A DNA stretch of 64,000 nt from Xanthomarina sp035306605 (GCA_035306605.1 DATGNR010000004.1); one strand, 5' to 3'. Positions 1 to 8,890 are shown, counted from the stretch's first letter. Translations and numbers: made by a program. The notes: generated by a model from the sequence alone, not told the origin.

Positions 1-9
1 TTAACAACT

Positions 10-17
10 TACTTTTG
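10..17 (+). promoter_or_regulatory. Putative -7 promoter element for the OmpA-family gene
   Basis: TActTTTG matches the Bacteroidota -7 consensus TAnnTTTG. It lies about 35 bases before the ATG at 53, leaving room for a short leader. The upstream -33 region is cut off by the window edge. This is a pattern match only. Confidence 0.5.
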
Positions 18-52
18 CTTACAATTAACACTTAAAAATTAAATATTTGAAT

Positions 53-1411
53 ATGAAAAATCTTAGCAGATTATTGTTCGCAATGTTGCTTATGTTAAGT
101 TATAGCAGCATTAATGCACAAGATGAAAACAATCCGTGGGCACTTAGCCTAGGAGTAAACGCAGTTGATTTCTATCCAACTGGAGAAAACGCTCCACTTG
201 GTGAGTATTTTGATGAGTATTTTAATGCTCGTGATCACTGGAACATTCTACCTTCTTTGTCAAGCATATCAGCTTCAAAGTATCTTAGCAATGGTTTCTC
301 TTTTGGAGTAACTGGATCTATCAACAAAATTGAGAAAATGGGAGATTCTGAAGTAAGCGGTTTAACTTACTACGGAGTTGATGGAACTGTGAAATATAGT
401 TTCGCAAAATTAATTAATTCTAAAGTTGTAGAGCCTTTCCTAGGAGTAGGTGGTGGTTACACTTGGGTTGATGACATCGGAGCAGGAACTCTTAATGGTG
501 CTTTAGGTTTTAACATTTGGATTTCAGAAAATGTTGGAATTACATTGCAAAGTACTTACAAACACGCGTTTGAAGATTACTTAGCTACACACTTCCAACA
601 CTATGCAGGTTTCACATTTAAGTTTGGTGGAAAAGACACTGACGGAGATGGAATCTACGATAAAGATGATGCTTGTCCAGAAGTTGCTGGTTTAGCAGAA
701 TTCAATGGTTGTCCTGATACTGACGGAGATGGTATCGAAGATAGTAAAGACGAATGTCCAAACGAACCAGGTTTAGCTGAGTTTAACGGATGTCCTGATA
801 CTGACGGAGATGGTATTCCAGATCATTTAGATGATTGTCCTACTGTTGCAGGTAAAAAAGAATTAAACGGTTGTCCAGATGCTGATGGTGATGGTGTTGC
901 TGATCATTTAGACGAATGTCCAAATGAAGCAGGTCCTGCTGCAAACAAAGGATGTCCTTGGCCAGATAGAGATGGCGATGGTGTTGCTGATAAAGATGAT
1001 CAGTGTCCAGACGTTAAAGGAACTGTTGCAAACAACGGTTGTCCTGAAGTAACTGAAGAAGTTAAAAAAGCTTTAAATGCTTACGCTAAAACAATCTTAT
1101 TCGATACTGGTAAATCTACTATTAAAGCACAATCAGCTGAAGTATTAGGAAATATCATTGATATCTTAAAAGAATATTCAAATGCTAAATTTAGCATTGA
1201 AGGTCACACTGATAGTGTAGGTAGCGATGCTCTTAACATGAAGTTATCTAAAGAAAGAGCTAGTTCTGTAATGAACTACTTAATCACTAACGGAGTAGCT
1301 TCTAGCAGACTTTCAAGCGAAGGTTACGGTGAGTCTAGACCAATAGATTCTAACAAAACTGCTGCTGGAAGAGCAAACAACAGAAGAGTTGAAATTAACT
1401 TAGTAAAATAA
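53..1411 (+). CDS. OmpA family outer membrane protein with TSP type-3 repeats
   Basis: A 452-residue outer membrane protein that probably ties the outer membrane to peptidoglycan. Residues 1-22 form a signal peptide ending SSINA before Gln. About 23-192 look like an eight-stranded barrel. About 194-337 hold five calcium-binding-type repeats of the DTDGDGIxD...CP form, and about 340-452 are an OmpA C-terminal domain with EGHTDSVGS, LSKERA and NRRVEI, which bind diaminopimelate in this family. I chose ATG 53 because the in-frame TTG at 47 would add residues ahead of a good signal peptide. The gene stands alone between its own promoter and a strong terminator. The function as structural porin or anchor is from the family. 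Confidence 0.93.
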   Translation: MKNLSRLLFAMLLMLSYSSINAQDENNPWALSLGVNAVDFYPTGENAPLGEYFDEYFNARDHWNILPSLSSISASKYLSNGFSFGVTGSINKIEKMGDSEVSGLTYYGVDGTVKYSFAKLINSKVVEPFLGVGGGYTWVDDIGAGTLNGALGFNIWISENVGITLQSTYKHAFEDYLATHFQHYAGFTFKFGGKDTDGDGIYDKDDACPEVAGLAEFNGCPDTDGDGIEDSKDECPNEPGLAEFNGCPDTDGDGIPDHLDDCPTVAGKKELNGCPDADGDGVADHLDECPNEAGPAANKGCPWPDRDGDGVADKDDQCPDVKGTVANNGCPEVTEEVKKALNAYAKTILFDTGKSTIKAQSAEVLGNIIDILKEYSNAKFSIEGHTDSVGSDALNMKLSKERASSVMNYLITNGVASSRLSSEGYGESRPIDSNKTAAGRANNRRVEINLVK

Positions 1412-1436
1412 GTTAAACACAAACATAAAATAGTTT

Positions 1437-1468
1437 TAAAAACGCCCCGTTTATTCGGGGCGTTTTTT
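1437..1468 (+). terminator. Rho-independent terminator after the OmpA gene
   Basis: A perfect GC-rich stem (AACGCCCCG at 1441-1449 with CGGGGCGTT at 1456-1464, loop of six) is followed by a T-run and preceded by A's, so it could work in both directions. It separates the OmpA gene from the nuclease gene 11 bases further on. Confidence 0.9.
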
Positions 1469-1479
1469 ATTTTTAGGGT

Positions 1480-4239
1480 ATGACAACATTTATTCACGAG
1501 GTACTAAATACACTTCAACAGAAGGGAGAAGATATTTCTAGCCTAACCTTTGTTTTACCAAGTAAAAGAGCAGGGGTTTTTCTTAAAAACCAGATTCCAC
1601 AAGTGTGGAAGAAAACCGTCTTTTCGCCAGAAATTTTAAGTATTGAAGAGTTTACTAGCAACTTGTCTCAATTGAAAGCTGTTTCTAATACAGAGTTGCT
1701 TTTCGAGTTTTATACAGTTTATATTAAGTTAACCCCAAATTCAGATCAGGATAGTTTTGAATCTTTTTCTAAATGGGCACAACTGATTGTGCAGGACTTT
1801 AATGAAATTGATAGATATTTAATTCCACAAAAGGAAATATTCAACTATTTAAGCGCCATACAAGATATAAACCACTGGTCGCTTCAGGAAAATAAAACGG
1901 AATTCGTAAAAAAATATTTGGCTTTTTGGAATAAATTATACAACTATTATAACCACTTTACTGAATACTTAACCAGTAAGAATATGGGTTATCAAGGCCT
2001 AATTTATCGTGAAGCCGTTAACAATATTGAAGATTATATCCAAAACAGTGCAAATAAGAAATTAGTTTTTCTTGGGTTTAATGCCTTAAATAAAGCGGAA
2101 GAAACCATTATTCAAGAATTGCTTCAAAATGGTTTGGCAGAGATATATTGGGATATGGAGCAGAGTTTCTTCAACAACCCAATGCACGATGCTGGATTAT
2201 TCACCAGACACTATAAAAAAACCTGGAGTTATTTTAAAACAAATCCATTTAATTGGATAACCAATAATTATAAAAAGGATAAACAAATTTCTGTCTATGG
2301 AGTACCTAAAAATATAGGCCAAGCCAAGCAAATAGGTGCAATTCTGGATAACATTACCAAAACAGAACAAAACTTAAGTAAAACAGCCATAGTATTAGGA
2401 GATGAAACTTTACTGCTTCCTATATTAAATTCCTTACCAAATGCAGTAGATGCGCTTAATATAACCATGGGTCTGCCACTTAATTCGGTTCCCTTGGCCA
2501 CCTTATTTGAAAAACTGTTTTATCTTCATAAAGATGCTAATAAAACCTTTTACTACAAGGATGTTATTGCTATTCTTTCACATCAAAATATCAGTCCCCT
2601 TTTTGAATTAAATCAAAAAACGAAAGTCACAGATATTATTGATACCATAAAGAAAAACAATTTAGTGTACCTAAGTGTTCAACAAATTAAAGAGCTCTCA
2701 AAGCCTTTTGAAGATGTTGTGGAGGTGCTTTTCGGATATTGGGATAACGACGCGGATGTAGCCTTAAAACAGACGCAAAAACTTATCTTAATTATAAAGA
2801 AATATCTGGATAGGGATAAAAATCAGAATTTATTAAACCTTGAGTATTTGTATAGGTTTAACGAGTTGTTTAACGAGCTAACTAGACTCCATACTAAATA
2901 TCCATATTTAAAAACAACACTAACACTTTTTGAGGTTTATAAAAATCTTTTGAGTACAGATACCTTAGATTTCAAAGGAGAACCTTTGCGAGGTTTGCAA
3001 GTGATGGGGATGTTGGAGTCTCGGGTACTGGATTTTGAAACCGTAATTATATCCTCGGTAAACGAGGGAGTTTTGCCTTCAGGAAAAAGCAATAATTCGT
3101 TTATTCCTTTCGATGTTAAATTGCAATATAATTTGCCAACCTATAAAGAAAAGGACGCCGTTTATTCTTATCATTTTTACAGATTAATTCAACGCGCAAA
3201 AAATATTCATATTCTTTATAATACGGAAGCTGATGTTTTAAATGGAGGAGAAAGGAGTAGATTTATTACACAACTAGAGTTGGAAGGAATTCATAATATT
3301 TCACATAAAATAGTATTGCCAAACCTTAGTTTGCCACAAGTTGAGATTAATCGGGTACAGAAAAGCCAAGCTGTTATAGAACGTCTTAAGGAGATTGCGA
3401 AGAAAGGTTTTTCTCCTTCATCCTTAACAAACTACATTAGAAACCCGATAGATTTTTACAATCAAAAGGTTTTAAAAATTTCCGAATACGAAGAGGTCGA
3501 GGAGACTGTTGCTGCCAATACTTTGGGAACAGTTATCCATAATACTTTAGAGGATTTTTATAAGCCATTTGAAGGGGAGTTTATTACCCCGGAAATTGTT
3601 AGTAAAATGAAAACCTTAGTGCATGACCAAGTAACCTATCATTTTAAAGAACTTTATAAAGAAGGAGATATTACAAAAGGTAGAAACTTGATTGTTTTTG
3701 AAATTGCAAAACGTTACATAGATAACTTCTTAAACTTGGAAATCCAAGATTTAAAAGCGGGTAATGAGATAAAAATTCTTGCTATTGAAGCCGACAATCA
3801 TGTTGAACTAAAGATTAGTGAATTGGATTTTCCGGTTTTTCTAACAGGGAAAGTGGATAGGGTAGACCAATACAATGGTACGACTAGAATTATCGATTAT
3901 AAAACAGGAAAAGTGGCTCAGAATCAAGTAGAGGTTATCAATTGGGATGAACTAACTACAGATTACACAAAATACAGCAAATCTTTCCAAGTGCTAAGTT
4001 ATGCTTATGCCATGTTTAATAAGGGAACTGTTGATCTCCCATTGGAAGCTGGAGTGATTTCATTTAAAAATTTGGGTTCCGGATTTTTAAAGTTTGCTAA
4101 AAAAGAAAGTGCTCACGATAAAAATAAAAACACGGCGATATCGGCCGATATTTTGCAGGCTTTTGAAGCGGAATTAAAAACTTTAATTTTGGAAATTTGT
4201 AATCCAGAAATTGATTTTATAGAAAAGGAAATTGTATGA
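1480..4239 (+). CDS. PD-(D/E)XK nuclease family protein, AddB-like
   Basis: A 919-residue protein of the RecB/AddB nuclease type, likely part of double-strand break end processing. The N-terminal part carries a degenerate helicase-like start (LPSKRAG near 27-33). The C-terminal nuclease domain starts near 645 (SPSSLTNYIRNP) and has the catalytic pattern LTGKVDRVD near 789 and IIDYKTGK near 804. The cysteines that hold the Fe-S cluster in classical AddB are absent: Asn replaces the first Cys before Pro, and there is no CxxC near the C-terminus. The partner helicase AddA is not in the window. The stop overlaps the next gene by four bases, so the two are co-transcribed. Confidence 0.85.
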   Translation: MTTFIHEVLNTLQQKGEDISSLTFVLPSKRAGVFLKNQIPQVWKKTVFSPEILSIEEFTSNLSQLKAVSNTELLFEFYTVYIKLTPNSDQDSFESFSKWAQLIVQDFNEIDRYLIPQKEIFNYLSAIQDINHWSLQENKTEFVKKYLAFWNKLYNYYNHFTEYLTSKNMGYQGLIYREAVNNIEDYIQNSANKKLVFLGFNALNKAEETIIQELLQNGLAEIYWDMEQSFFNNPMHDAGLFTRHYKKTWSYFKTNPFNWITNNYKKDKQISVYGVPKNIGQAKQIGAILDNITKTEQNLSKTAIVLGDETLLLPILNSLPNAVDALNITMGLPLNSVPLATLFEKLFYLHKDANKTFYYKDVIAILSHQNISPLFELNQKTKVTDIIDTIKKNNLVYLSVQQIKELSKPFEDVVEVLFGYWDNDADVALKQTQKLILIIKKYLDRDKNQNLLNLEYLYRFNELFNELTRLHTKYPYLKTTLTLFEVYKNLLSTDTLDFKGEPLRGLQVMGMLESRVLDFETVIISSVNEGVLPSGKSNNSFIPFDVKLQYNLPTYKEKDAVYSYHFYRLIQRAKNIHILYNTEADVLNGGERSRFITQLELEGIHNISHKIVLPNLSLPQVEINRVQKSQAVIERLKEIAKKGFSPSSLTNYIRNPIDFYNQKVLKISEYEEVEETVAANTLGTVIHNTLEDFYKPFEGEFITPEIVSKMKTLVHDQVTYHFKELYKEGDITKGRNLIVFEIAKRYIDNFLNLEIQDLKAGNEIKILAIEADNHVELKISELDFPVFLTGKVDRVDQYNGTTRIIDYKTGKVAQNQVEVINWDELTTDYTKYSKSFQVLSYAYAMFNKGTVDLPLEAGVISFKNLGSGFLKFAKKESAHDKNKNTAISADILQAFEAELKTLILEICNPEIDFIEKEIV

Positions 4240-5075
4240 TACTAAAAAACCAGGTTTTATATAGAAATGGAATAAAACCAATAGTTTGGGACGCATATTT
4301 CAATAAAACAGGGAGTCCGAAACCTTTGGTTGTTTTTTGTCATGGTTACAAAGGATTTAAAGATTGGGGATGTTGGGATTTGGTTGCTGAAAATTATAGA
4401 TCTAAAAATTTCTTTTTCGTGAAGTTTAACTTTTCACACAATGGAGGAACCGTTCAACAACCTATAGATTTTCCAGATTTAGAGGCATTCGCCGAAAATA
4501 ATTATAGCAAAGAGCTTAATGATTTAGGTGATATTTTAAACTATTTACTTTCAGATGACCATCCAAACCATAATGAAATTAATAAAAAGAGTATCACGCT
4601 TATAGGTCATTCAAGAGGTGGTGGAATTGCTACTATTTTTGCCTCTGAAGATTCAAGGATAGGAAATTTAATTACTTGGGCCAGTGTTTGCGATTTCGCT
4701 AAAAGAACTTCCACAATTGGAGATTTAGAACAATGGAAAAAAGATGGCGTTAAATATGTACTAAATGGACGAACCAATCAACAAATGCCTCATAACTATC
4801 AATTTTATGAAGATTTTAAAGCGAATGAAACGCGATTGAGTATAGAATTGGCCACCAAGAAAATTAAAGTTCCACATCTTATTATACATGGAAAGGAAGA
4901 TCCATCTGTTTCTTTTGATGAAGCTAAATCTTTAGCAGCTTGGAACCCTAGTAGCATATTAATGCCTATTGAAAATACCAACCATGTTTTTGATTCGAAA
5001 CATCCCTGGCAAGAAAATCAACTTCCAAAAAGGTTAAAGGACGTGGTAGATAAAAGCATGGATTTTATAAAATAA
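4236..5075 (+). CDS. Alpha/beta hydrolase
   Basis: A 279-residue soluble alpha/beta hydrolase with no signal peptide. FCHGYKGFKDWG near the N-terminus supplies the oxyanion loop, GHSRGG near 124-129 is the nucleophile elbow, an acid is offered by HGKEDPS near 218, and the histidine by NTNHVF near 248. This set resembles dienelactone hydrolase or BAAT-like esterases; the substrate is unknown. The ATG overlaps the stop of the nuclease gene by four bases (ATGA), implying translational coupling, although the two activities have no obvious link. Confidence 0.85.
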   Translation: MILKNQVLYRNGIKPIVWDAYFNKTGSPKPLVVFCHGYKGFKDWGCWDLVAENYRSKNFFFVKFNFSHNGGTVQQPIDFPDLEAFAENNYSKELNDLGDILNYLLSDDHPNHNEINKKSITLIGHSRGGGIATIFASEDSRIGNLITWASVCDFAKRTSTIGDLEQWKKDGVKYVLNGRTNQQMPHNYQFYEDFKANETRLSIELATKKIKVPHLIIHGKEDPSVSFDEAKSLAAWNPSSILMPIENTNHVFDSKHPWQENQLPKRLKDVVDKSMDFIK

Positions 5076-5107
5076 AAAACGCCTTTATAAGATATAAAGA
5101 CGTTTTT
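5075..5107 (+). terminator. Terminator after the nuclease-hydrolase pair
   Basis: The inverted repeat AAAAACG.CTTTAT / ATAAAG.CGTTTTT has one internal mismatch and ends in a T-run directly after the hydrolase stop. Its A-rich left arm means it can also stop transcription of the minus-strand tRNA just beyond it. Confidence 0.75.
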
Positions 5108-5115
5108 GTAATTTG

Positions 5116-5189
5116 TGGAGAATATCGGATTCGAACCGATGGCCTCTACGCTGCCAGCGTAGCGCTCTAGCCAACTGAGCTAATCCCCC
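5116..5189 (-). tRNA. tRNA-Ala (anticodon GGC)
   Basis: The reverse complement folds as a tRNA. The acceptor stem is GGGGGAT with ATTCTCC and an A discriminator, the D arm begins GCTCAGTTGG, the anticodon stem CTACG/CGTAG encloses loop CTGGCAG, and the T arm is ATCGG-TTCGAAT-CCGAT. The anticodon is GGC, reading GCC and GCU. CCA is not encoded. A near-consensus -7 box on the minus strand (TAtcTTTA at 5228-5235) lies about 40 bases upstream. Confidence 0.95.
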
Positions 5190-5261
5190 AAACTATCCTT
5201 TAGCACCATAGATTAAAATGGTGGCGGTAAAGATAGTACTTTTTTATAAACAGAACTGAAA

Positions 5262-6059
5262 TTATTTTAAACCACTTAAAACTAATACAGGTAACGTATT
5301 ACTGTGGAAATCTTTCTTCAAAATAGTGTTCTTTTCCCAAAGCTTGCTGAAGAATCCGCGCTTGCGTCTTACAACACACAATAAGTCTGGATCATTTTCT
5401 TTGTAGTGCTCTAAAACCCCTTGGAAGGTGGTTGCGCTATCAGAGTAGGTGGTATTTGTGATTATAGATGATAAATTTTCAGCTATTTCAAAATCACCTT
5501 CATTATGAAATGGTGTTCTTACCAATAATAAATTCACTATGGACTTAAATTGATCCTTAATTTGTAATAATGGCACTAAGGCTTCATCTTTTTTAATAAC
5601 GGCAGATTTTAAGGCCATCAGAATATAAATAATTGGCTTATAAACATAGCCTTCAGGAACTATCAGTGCAGGAATATTGGTTTGCTTTATAATTTTACCA
5701 GAGGTTTTTCCTAAATAAACTTCTTCTCGAACAGAATTTGTTCTTGGTTCTAATAAAATCAAATCAATGTTTAAAGATTTAGCTTTTAACTCTAAAGTCT
5801 CCACCAACTTGCCTTTATACGTTTTAATATATATTTCAACACCTTTAGTGTCTACTTTAGCAACATGAGCCTTTAAAAACTCTAAACTTTCACGTTCTAA
5901 AATTTCATCTACTTTTATTATAGTTCCGGCCTTTGTGTATACATTGTAAACTTGTACAACAAATAATTTTGCGCCAAAAGCTCTTGCAAAATCTACGGCA
6001 TATTGTAAATGGCTTACGGCATTTGGAGATGAACCAACTGGGACTAATATATTCTTCAT
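5262..6059 (-). CDS. Universal stress protein family protein
   Basis: A 265-residue tandem USP-like protein. The N-terminal half starts KNILVPVGSSPNAVSHL, the classic USP beta1 strand and loop. Near residue 120 it has YLGKTSGKIIKQ followed by NIPALIVPEG, which matches the nucleotide-binding G-x-S/T-G region and last strand of the USP fold. The C-terminal half is more diverged and ends LPVLVLSG. I start at ATG 6059 and not the in-frame TTG at 6065. Single gene divergent from the acetyltransferase. The exact role in stress is unknown. Confidence 0.85.
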   Translation of the reverse strand: MKNILVPVGSSPNAVSHLQYAVDFARAFGAKLFVVQVYNVYTKAGTIIKVDEILERESLEFLKAHVAKVDTKGVEIYIKTYKGKLVETLELKAKSLNIDLILLEPRTNSVREEVYLGKTSGKIIKQTNIPALIVPEGYVYKPIIYILMALKSAVIKKDEALVPLLQIKDQFKSIVNLLLVRTPFHNEGDFEIAENLSSIITNTTYSDSATTFQGVLEHYKENDPDLLCVVRRKRGFFSKLWEKNTILKKDFHSNTLPVLVLSGLK

Positions 6060-6089
6060 AATCAATTAATAAAAATTAAATTTATAGGA

Positions 6090-6097
6090 TAATTTTG
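6090..6097 (+). promoter_or_regulatory. Putative -7 element for the GNAT-MATE pair
   Basis: TAatTTTG matches TAnnTTTG and lies 20 bases before the GNAT start codon, in the gap between divergent genes. Confidence 0.55.
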
Positions 6098-6117
6098 TGC
6101 AAAAGTAAACATTATAT

Positions 6118-6618
6118 ATGATTCGGTTAGCTACTTATAAGGAAATTGACAGCATTTTGGCTGTAACTATAGCCTGTGCTGTCTCTATGAAGAATGCTGG
6201 TGTTTTTCAGTGGAATGAAGATTATCCAAATAAAGAGGTTTTTAGCAAGGATGTATTAAGAAGTGAGTTGTATGTTTTAGAGGTTCAGTCCGAAGTTGTA
6301 GGCTGTATAGTTATCTCCACGTTTATGGACGAGGAGTATATTCCTATTAAATGGTTAACCCCAAATAGTAATAATATCTATATTCATAGGTTGGCCGTTC
6401 ATCCAAGAATGCAAGGTAAGGGATATGCTAGAAAACTTATGGACTTTGCAGAAACTCACGCCAAAGAAAATTATTGCACATCTATTAGATTGGATACTTT
6501 TTCTAAAAATCAACGTAATCAAAAATTTTACGAACTTCGCAATTATAAACACGTTGGAGAAATTCACTTTCCAAACCAAAGTGAATTCCCATTCTATTGT
6601 TACGAGTTAGTCCTGTGA
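6118..6618 (+). CDS. GNAT family N-acetyltransferase
   Basis: A 166-residue single-domain GNAT protein. The acetyl-CoA motif A is clear: IHRLAVHPRMQGKGYARKLM around residues 86-105, with the Q/R-x-x-G-x-G/A pyrophosphate loop as QGKGYA. The last strand region has NQKFYELRNYKHVGE, typical of motif B. The substrate cannot be told from sequence. Its TGA stop overlaps the GTG start of the MATE gene, so the two genes are translated from one message. Confidence 0.9.
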   Translation: MIRLATYKEIDSILAVTIACAVSMKNAGVFQWNEDYPNKEVFSKDVLRSELYVLEVQSEVVGCIVISTFMDEEYIPIKWLTPNSNNIYIHRLAVHPRMQGKGYARKLMDFAETHAKENYCTSIRLDTFSKNQRNQKFYELRNYKHVGEIHFPNQSEFPFYCYELVL

Positions 6619-7949
6619 GTACAAACATAAGTTTAAAACATATTAATAAATTGGCAATTCCTGCTCTTATAGCTGGGGTGTCGGAACCTATTTTATCCTT
6701 AACTGATACAGCCATCGTTGGGAATATAGATGTAAATGCTACAGAATCTTTGGCCGCTGTAGGTATTGTTGGAGCCTTCATTTCTATGTTAATTTGGGTT
6801 CTGGGTCAAACTAGAAGTGCTATTTCTTCTATCGTTTCGCAATATGTTGGTGCTAATAATTTAGATAAAGTAAAAAACTTACCGGCTCAAGCTATTTTTA
6901 TAATTACCTCCTTCAGTATTTTGATAATATTGGTTACTTATCCTTTGGCTGAAGAGATATTTAAACTTTATAATGCATCCAACCTTATTCTAGATTACAG
7001 TGTTTCTTATTATAAAATACGAGTGTTTGGTTTCCCTTTCACCTTATTTACCATTGCGGTTTTTGGTACTTTTAGAGGTTTACAAAACACCTACTATCCC
7101 ATGATCATTGCCATCGTTGGAGCCGCTTCAAATATTTTATTAGATGTTATTTTGGTATATGGTGTTGAGGGATATATTCCCGCTATGAATATACAAGGCG
7201 CTGCTTATGCTAGTGTCGTAGCACAATTTCTAATGGCTGTGTTATCTGCATATTATTTGTTGAAGAAAACACCTATTTCATTAAAACTAAACCTTCCATT
7301 TAATAAAGAAATAAAACGGTTTACAATAATGATATTGAATTTATTTGTCAGAACCTTAGCCTTAAATATTACACTATACTTTGCAAGTGCTTTTTCTACT
7401 AGTTATGGAAAACAGTACATTGCAGCATACACGATTGCTATTAATTTATGGTTTTTGGGCGCTTTTATTGTGGATGGATATGCGAGTGCCGGAAACATTT
7501 TGTCAGGAAAACTTTTAGGTGGTAAAGAATACAGTAAGCTTATTGGATTAAGTAATAAACTTATAAGGTATGGTGTTTATTTAGGATTGATTTTGGCTGT
7601 TTTAGGTAGCGTTTTCTATTATTCCATAGGAACCATTTTTACTAAAGAACCAGAAGTGTTGAAGGAGTTTTACAAAATATTTTGGATCGTTTTGGCCATG
7701 CAACCGCTTTGTGCTATAGCCTTTATTTTTGATGGAATGTTTAAAGGACTAGGGAAAATGAAGGATTTAAGAAATCTTTTACTTTTTTCAACGTTCTTGG
7801 TGTATGTGCCAATATTGTTTTGGTTAGACAGTTTAGATTTGAAACTTTATGCTATTTTTACAGCATTCACTTGTTGGATAATGGCTAGAGGCTTTCCGTT
7901 AATAATTAAATTTAGACGTGAATTTTTACCGCTTTCACAAAACGATTAA
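6615..7949 (+). CDS. MATE family efflux transporter
   Basis: A 444-residue, twelve-helix inner membrane exporter of the MATE (DinF-like) group, which expels drugs or metabolites using a Na+ or H+ gradient. The first helix has the typical IPALIAGVSEPILSLTDTA stretch followed by IVGN. GTG at 6615 fits best as start: it forms a GTGA overlap with the GNAT stop, and the protein then begins STNISLKHINKLAIP as in relatives. The longer reading from TTG 6597 would lie inside the GNAT gene. Pairing with an acetyltransferase could mean modify-and-export of one compound, but this is inference. Confidence 0.9.
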   Translation: MSTNISLKHINKLAIPALIAGVSEPILSLTDTAIVGNIDVNATESLAAVGIVGAFISMLIWVLGQTRSAISSIVSQYVGANNLDKVKNLPAQAIFIITSFSILIILVTYPLAEEIFKLYNASNLILDYSVSYYKIRVFGFPFTLFTIAVFGTFRGLQNTYYPMIIAIVGAASNILLDVILVYGVEGYIPAMNIQGAAYASVVAQFLMAVLSAYYLLKKTPISLKLNLPFNKEIKRFTIMILNLFVRTLALNITLYFASAFSTSYGKQYIAAYTIAINLWFLGAFIVDGYASAGNILSGKLLGGKEYSKLIGLSNKLIRYGVYLGLILAVLGSVFYYSIGTIFTKEPEVLKEFYKIFWIVLAMQPLCAIAFIFDGMFKGLGKMKDLRNLLLFSTFLVYVPILFWLDSLDLKLYAIFTAFTCWIMARGFPLIIKFRREFLPLSQND

Positions 7950-7970
7950 CTTTAGCAAAAATATAAAAAC

Positions 7971-8147
7971 ATGTTTTCTATAATAACGTTACTTCAAGGA
8001 GTAGATATTAACGAAAAAATAAAAAATGCACCAGATAGCTCTTATGAAATTGGTGTGTTGATTGGAACTTTGTTGCCATTCGTATTCCTTGTAACTATTG
8101 CCTATTTGTTATATAGATATAATAAAAACCGAATAAATAAAGACTAA
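7971..8147 (+). CDS. Small single-pass membrane protein (58 aa)
   Basis: An ATG-started reading frame of 58 residues, MFSIITLLQGVDINEKI to the end RINKD. One hydrophobic helix (IGVLIGTLLPFVFLVTIA, about 27-44) is followed by a basic tail with YRYNKNR, giving a predicted N-out or short-loop anchor. It follows MATE by 21 bases, and a near -7 box (TAacTTTA at 7947-7954) overlaps the MATE stop. It is one base from the next tiny gene. I do not recognise a family; codon use and the sensible helix support it being real. Confidence 0.55.
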   Translation: MFSIITLLQGVDINEKIKNAPDSSYEIGVLIGTLLPFVFLVTIAYLLYRYNKNRINKD

Positions 8148-8148
8148 T

Positions 8149-8247
8149 ATGGATTTTTTAAGCTTTTTAAGTGGAAACGGATTGTTTCTAATTTTAGCAA
8201 TTGTACTAATAATTATTTATGTGTATAACCGCAGAAAAAATCGCTAA
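8149..8247 (+). CDS. Very small membrane protein (32 aa)
   Basis: A 32-residue frame, MDFLSFLSGNGLFLILAIVL continuing to IIIYVYNRRKNR. Nearly the whole protein is one hydrophobic helix with a strongly basic C-terminal end, the usual layout of tiny inner membrane proteins. Its ATG begins two bases after the stop of the 58-residue gene, so they look like a pair. Its stop codon takes part in a hairpin with the stop codon of the converging oxygenase gene. Function unknown. Confidence 0.45.
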   Translation: MDFLSFLSGNGLFLILAIVLIIIYVYNRRKNR

Positions 8248-8261
8248 TCTAGCGAGTTTTT
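8235..8261. terminator. Bidirectional terminator built over two stop codons
   Basis: A-run, TCGCTA, loop ATC, TAGCGA, then a T-run (one mismatch) forms a hairpin at 8241-8255 that contains the TAA of the 32-residue gene and the TAG of the minus-strand oxygenase gene. Poly-A and poly-T flanks fit termination on both strands. Confidence 0.6.
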
Positions 8262-8890
8262 AACCAACCTGTAATACTCATTCTTTCTGTTTTTACAGGT
8301 TTTACCTCGTGTTCTATAATTTGACTTTCAAAAATAACTACACGTCCTGGAAACGGATAGATAACCTTTTCGGTTTCTTCTCCGTTTTCATTAAGGTATA
8401 ATACCAATTCACCGCCATACTCTGGTTGCCAACCGTCCTCATTTAAATAACAAACAATAGAAAGTTTTCGTCTATCGTCGTTTTGAAAAGTGTCGATGTG
8501 TCTTTTATAAAAGGTTCCTTCCGGATATACGGCGTAATGGAATTCCTTATGTAAAATACCTAAAAAACAAGTTTTGTTTAAATAACCAACCAAATTGTTA
8601 ATCTTATTGAAGAATATCATTTCGGCTTCATTGGCATGTTTTTCGTCTATCCATAAAATAACATCACCACGAATAGATTTTACAATAACTTCGTTTACAC
8701 GATTTCCAATAGCTGCCTTCTTAAAAATATCTTCTTCATTTTTTTCAATCAAGGATTGTCTTAAAATTGCCACCTCTTCCATGCTAAAGAAATCTTCAAC
8801 TAAACTATATTTTTTGGCTAAAATATCCTCAATAATTCGTTCATATTGAGGGTTTTCAGTAAAAGGTATTTCTTCAAAAAGTTGATTCAT
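8249..8890 (-). CDS. 2OG-Fe(II) oxygenase (prolyl 4-hydroxylase-like)
   Basis: A 213-residue double-stranded beta-helix dioxygenase using Fe(II) and 2-oxoglutarate. The metal facial triad is visible as HIDTF near residue 131 (His and Asp) and IIEHEVKP near 193 (His), and the 2-oxoglutarate anchor is the Arg in TERMSITGW near 200. YGGELVLYLNENG is typical of the P4H alpha-like SM00702 group. The true start is ATG 8890: an upstream in-frame reading would run through a -7 box at 8918-8925. The target (protein residue or small molecule) is unknown. Confidence 0.88.
   Translation of the reverse strand: MNQLFEEIPFTENPQYERIIEDILAKKYSLVEDFFSMEEVAILRQSLIEKNEEDIFKKAAIGNRVNEVIVKSIRGDVILWIDEKHANEAEMIFFNKINNLVGYLNKTCFLGILHKEFHYAVYPEGTFYKRHIDTFQNDDRRKLSIVCYLNEDGWQPEYGGELVLYLNENGEETEKVIYPFPGRVVIFESQIIEHEVKPVKTERMSITGWLKTR

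Noticed and set aside
637..1050. Tandem DNA repeats in the OmpA gene as a possible phase-variable tract
   Set aside because: The units are protein-level TSP3 repeats of 60-75 bases with many silent differences, not short identical units prone to slippage.
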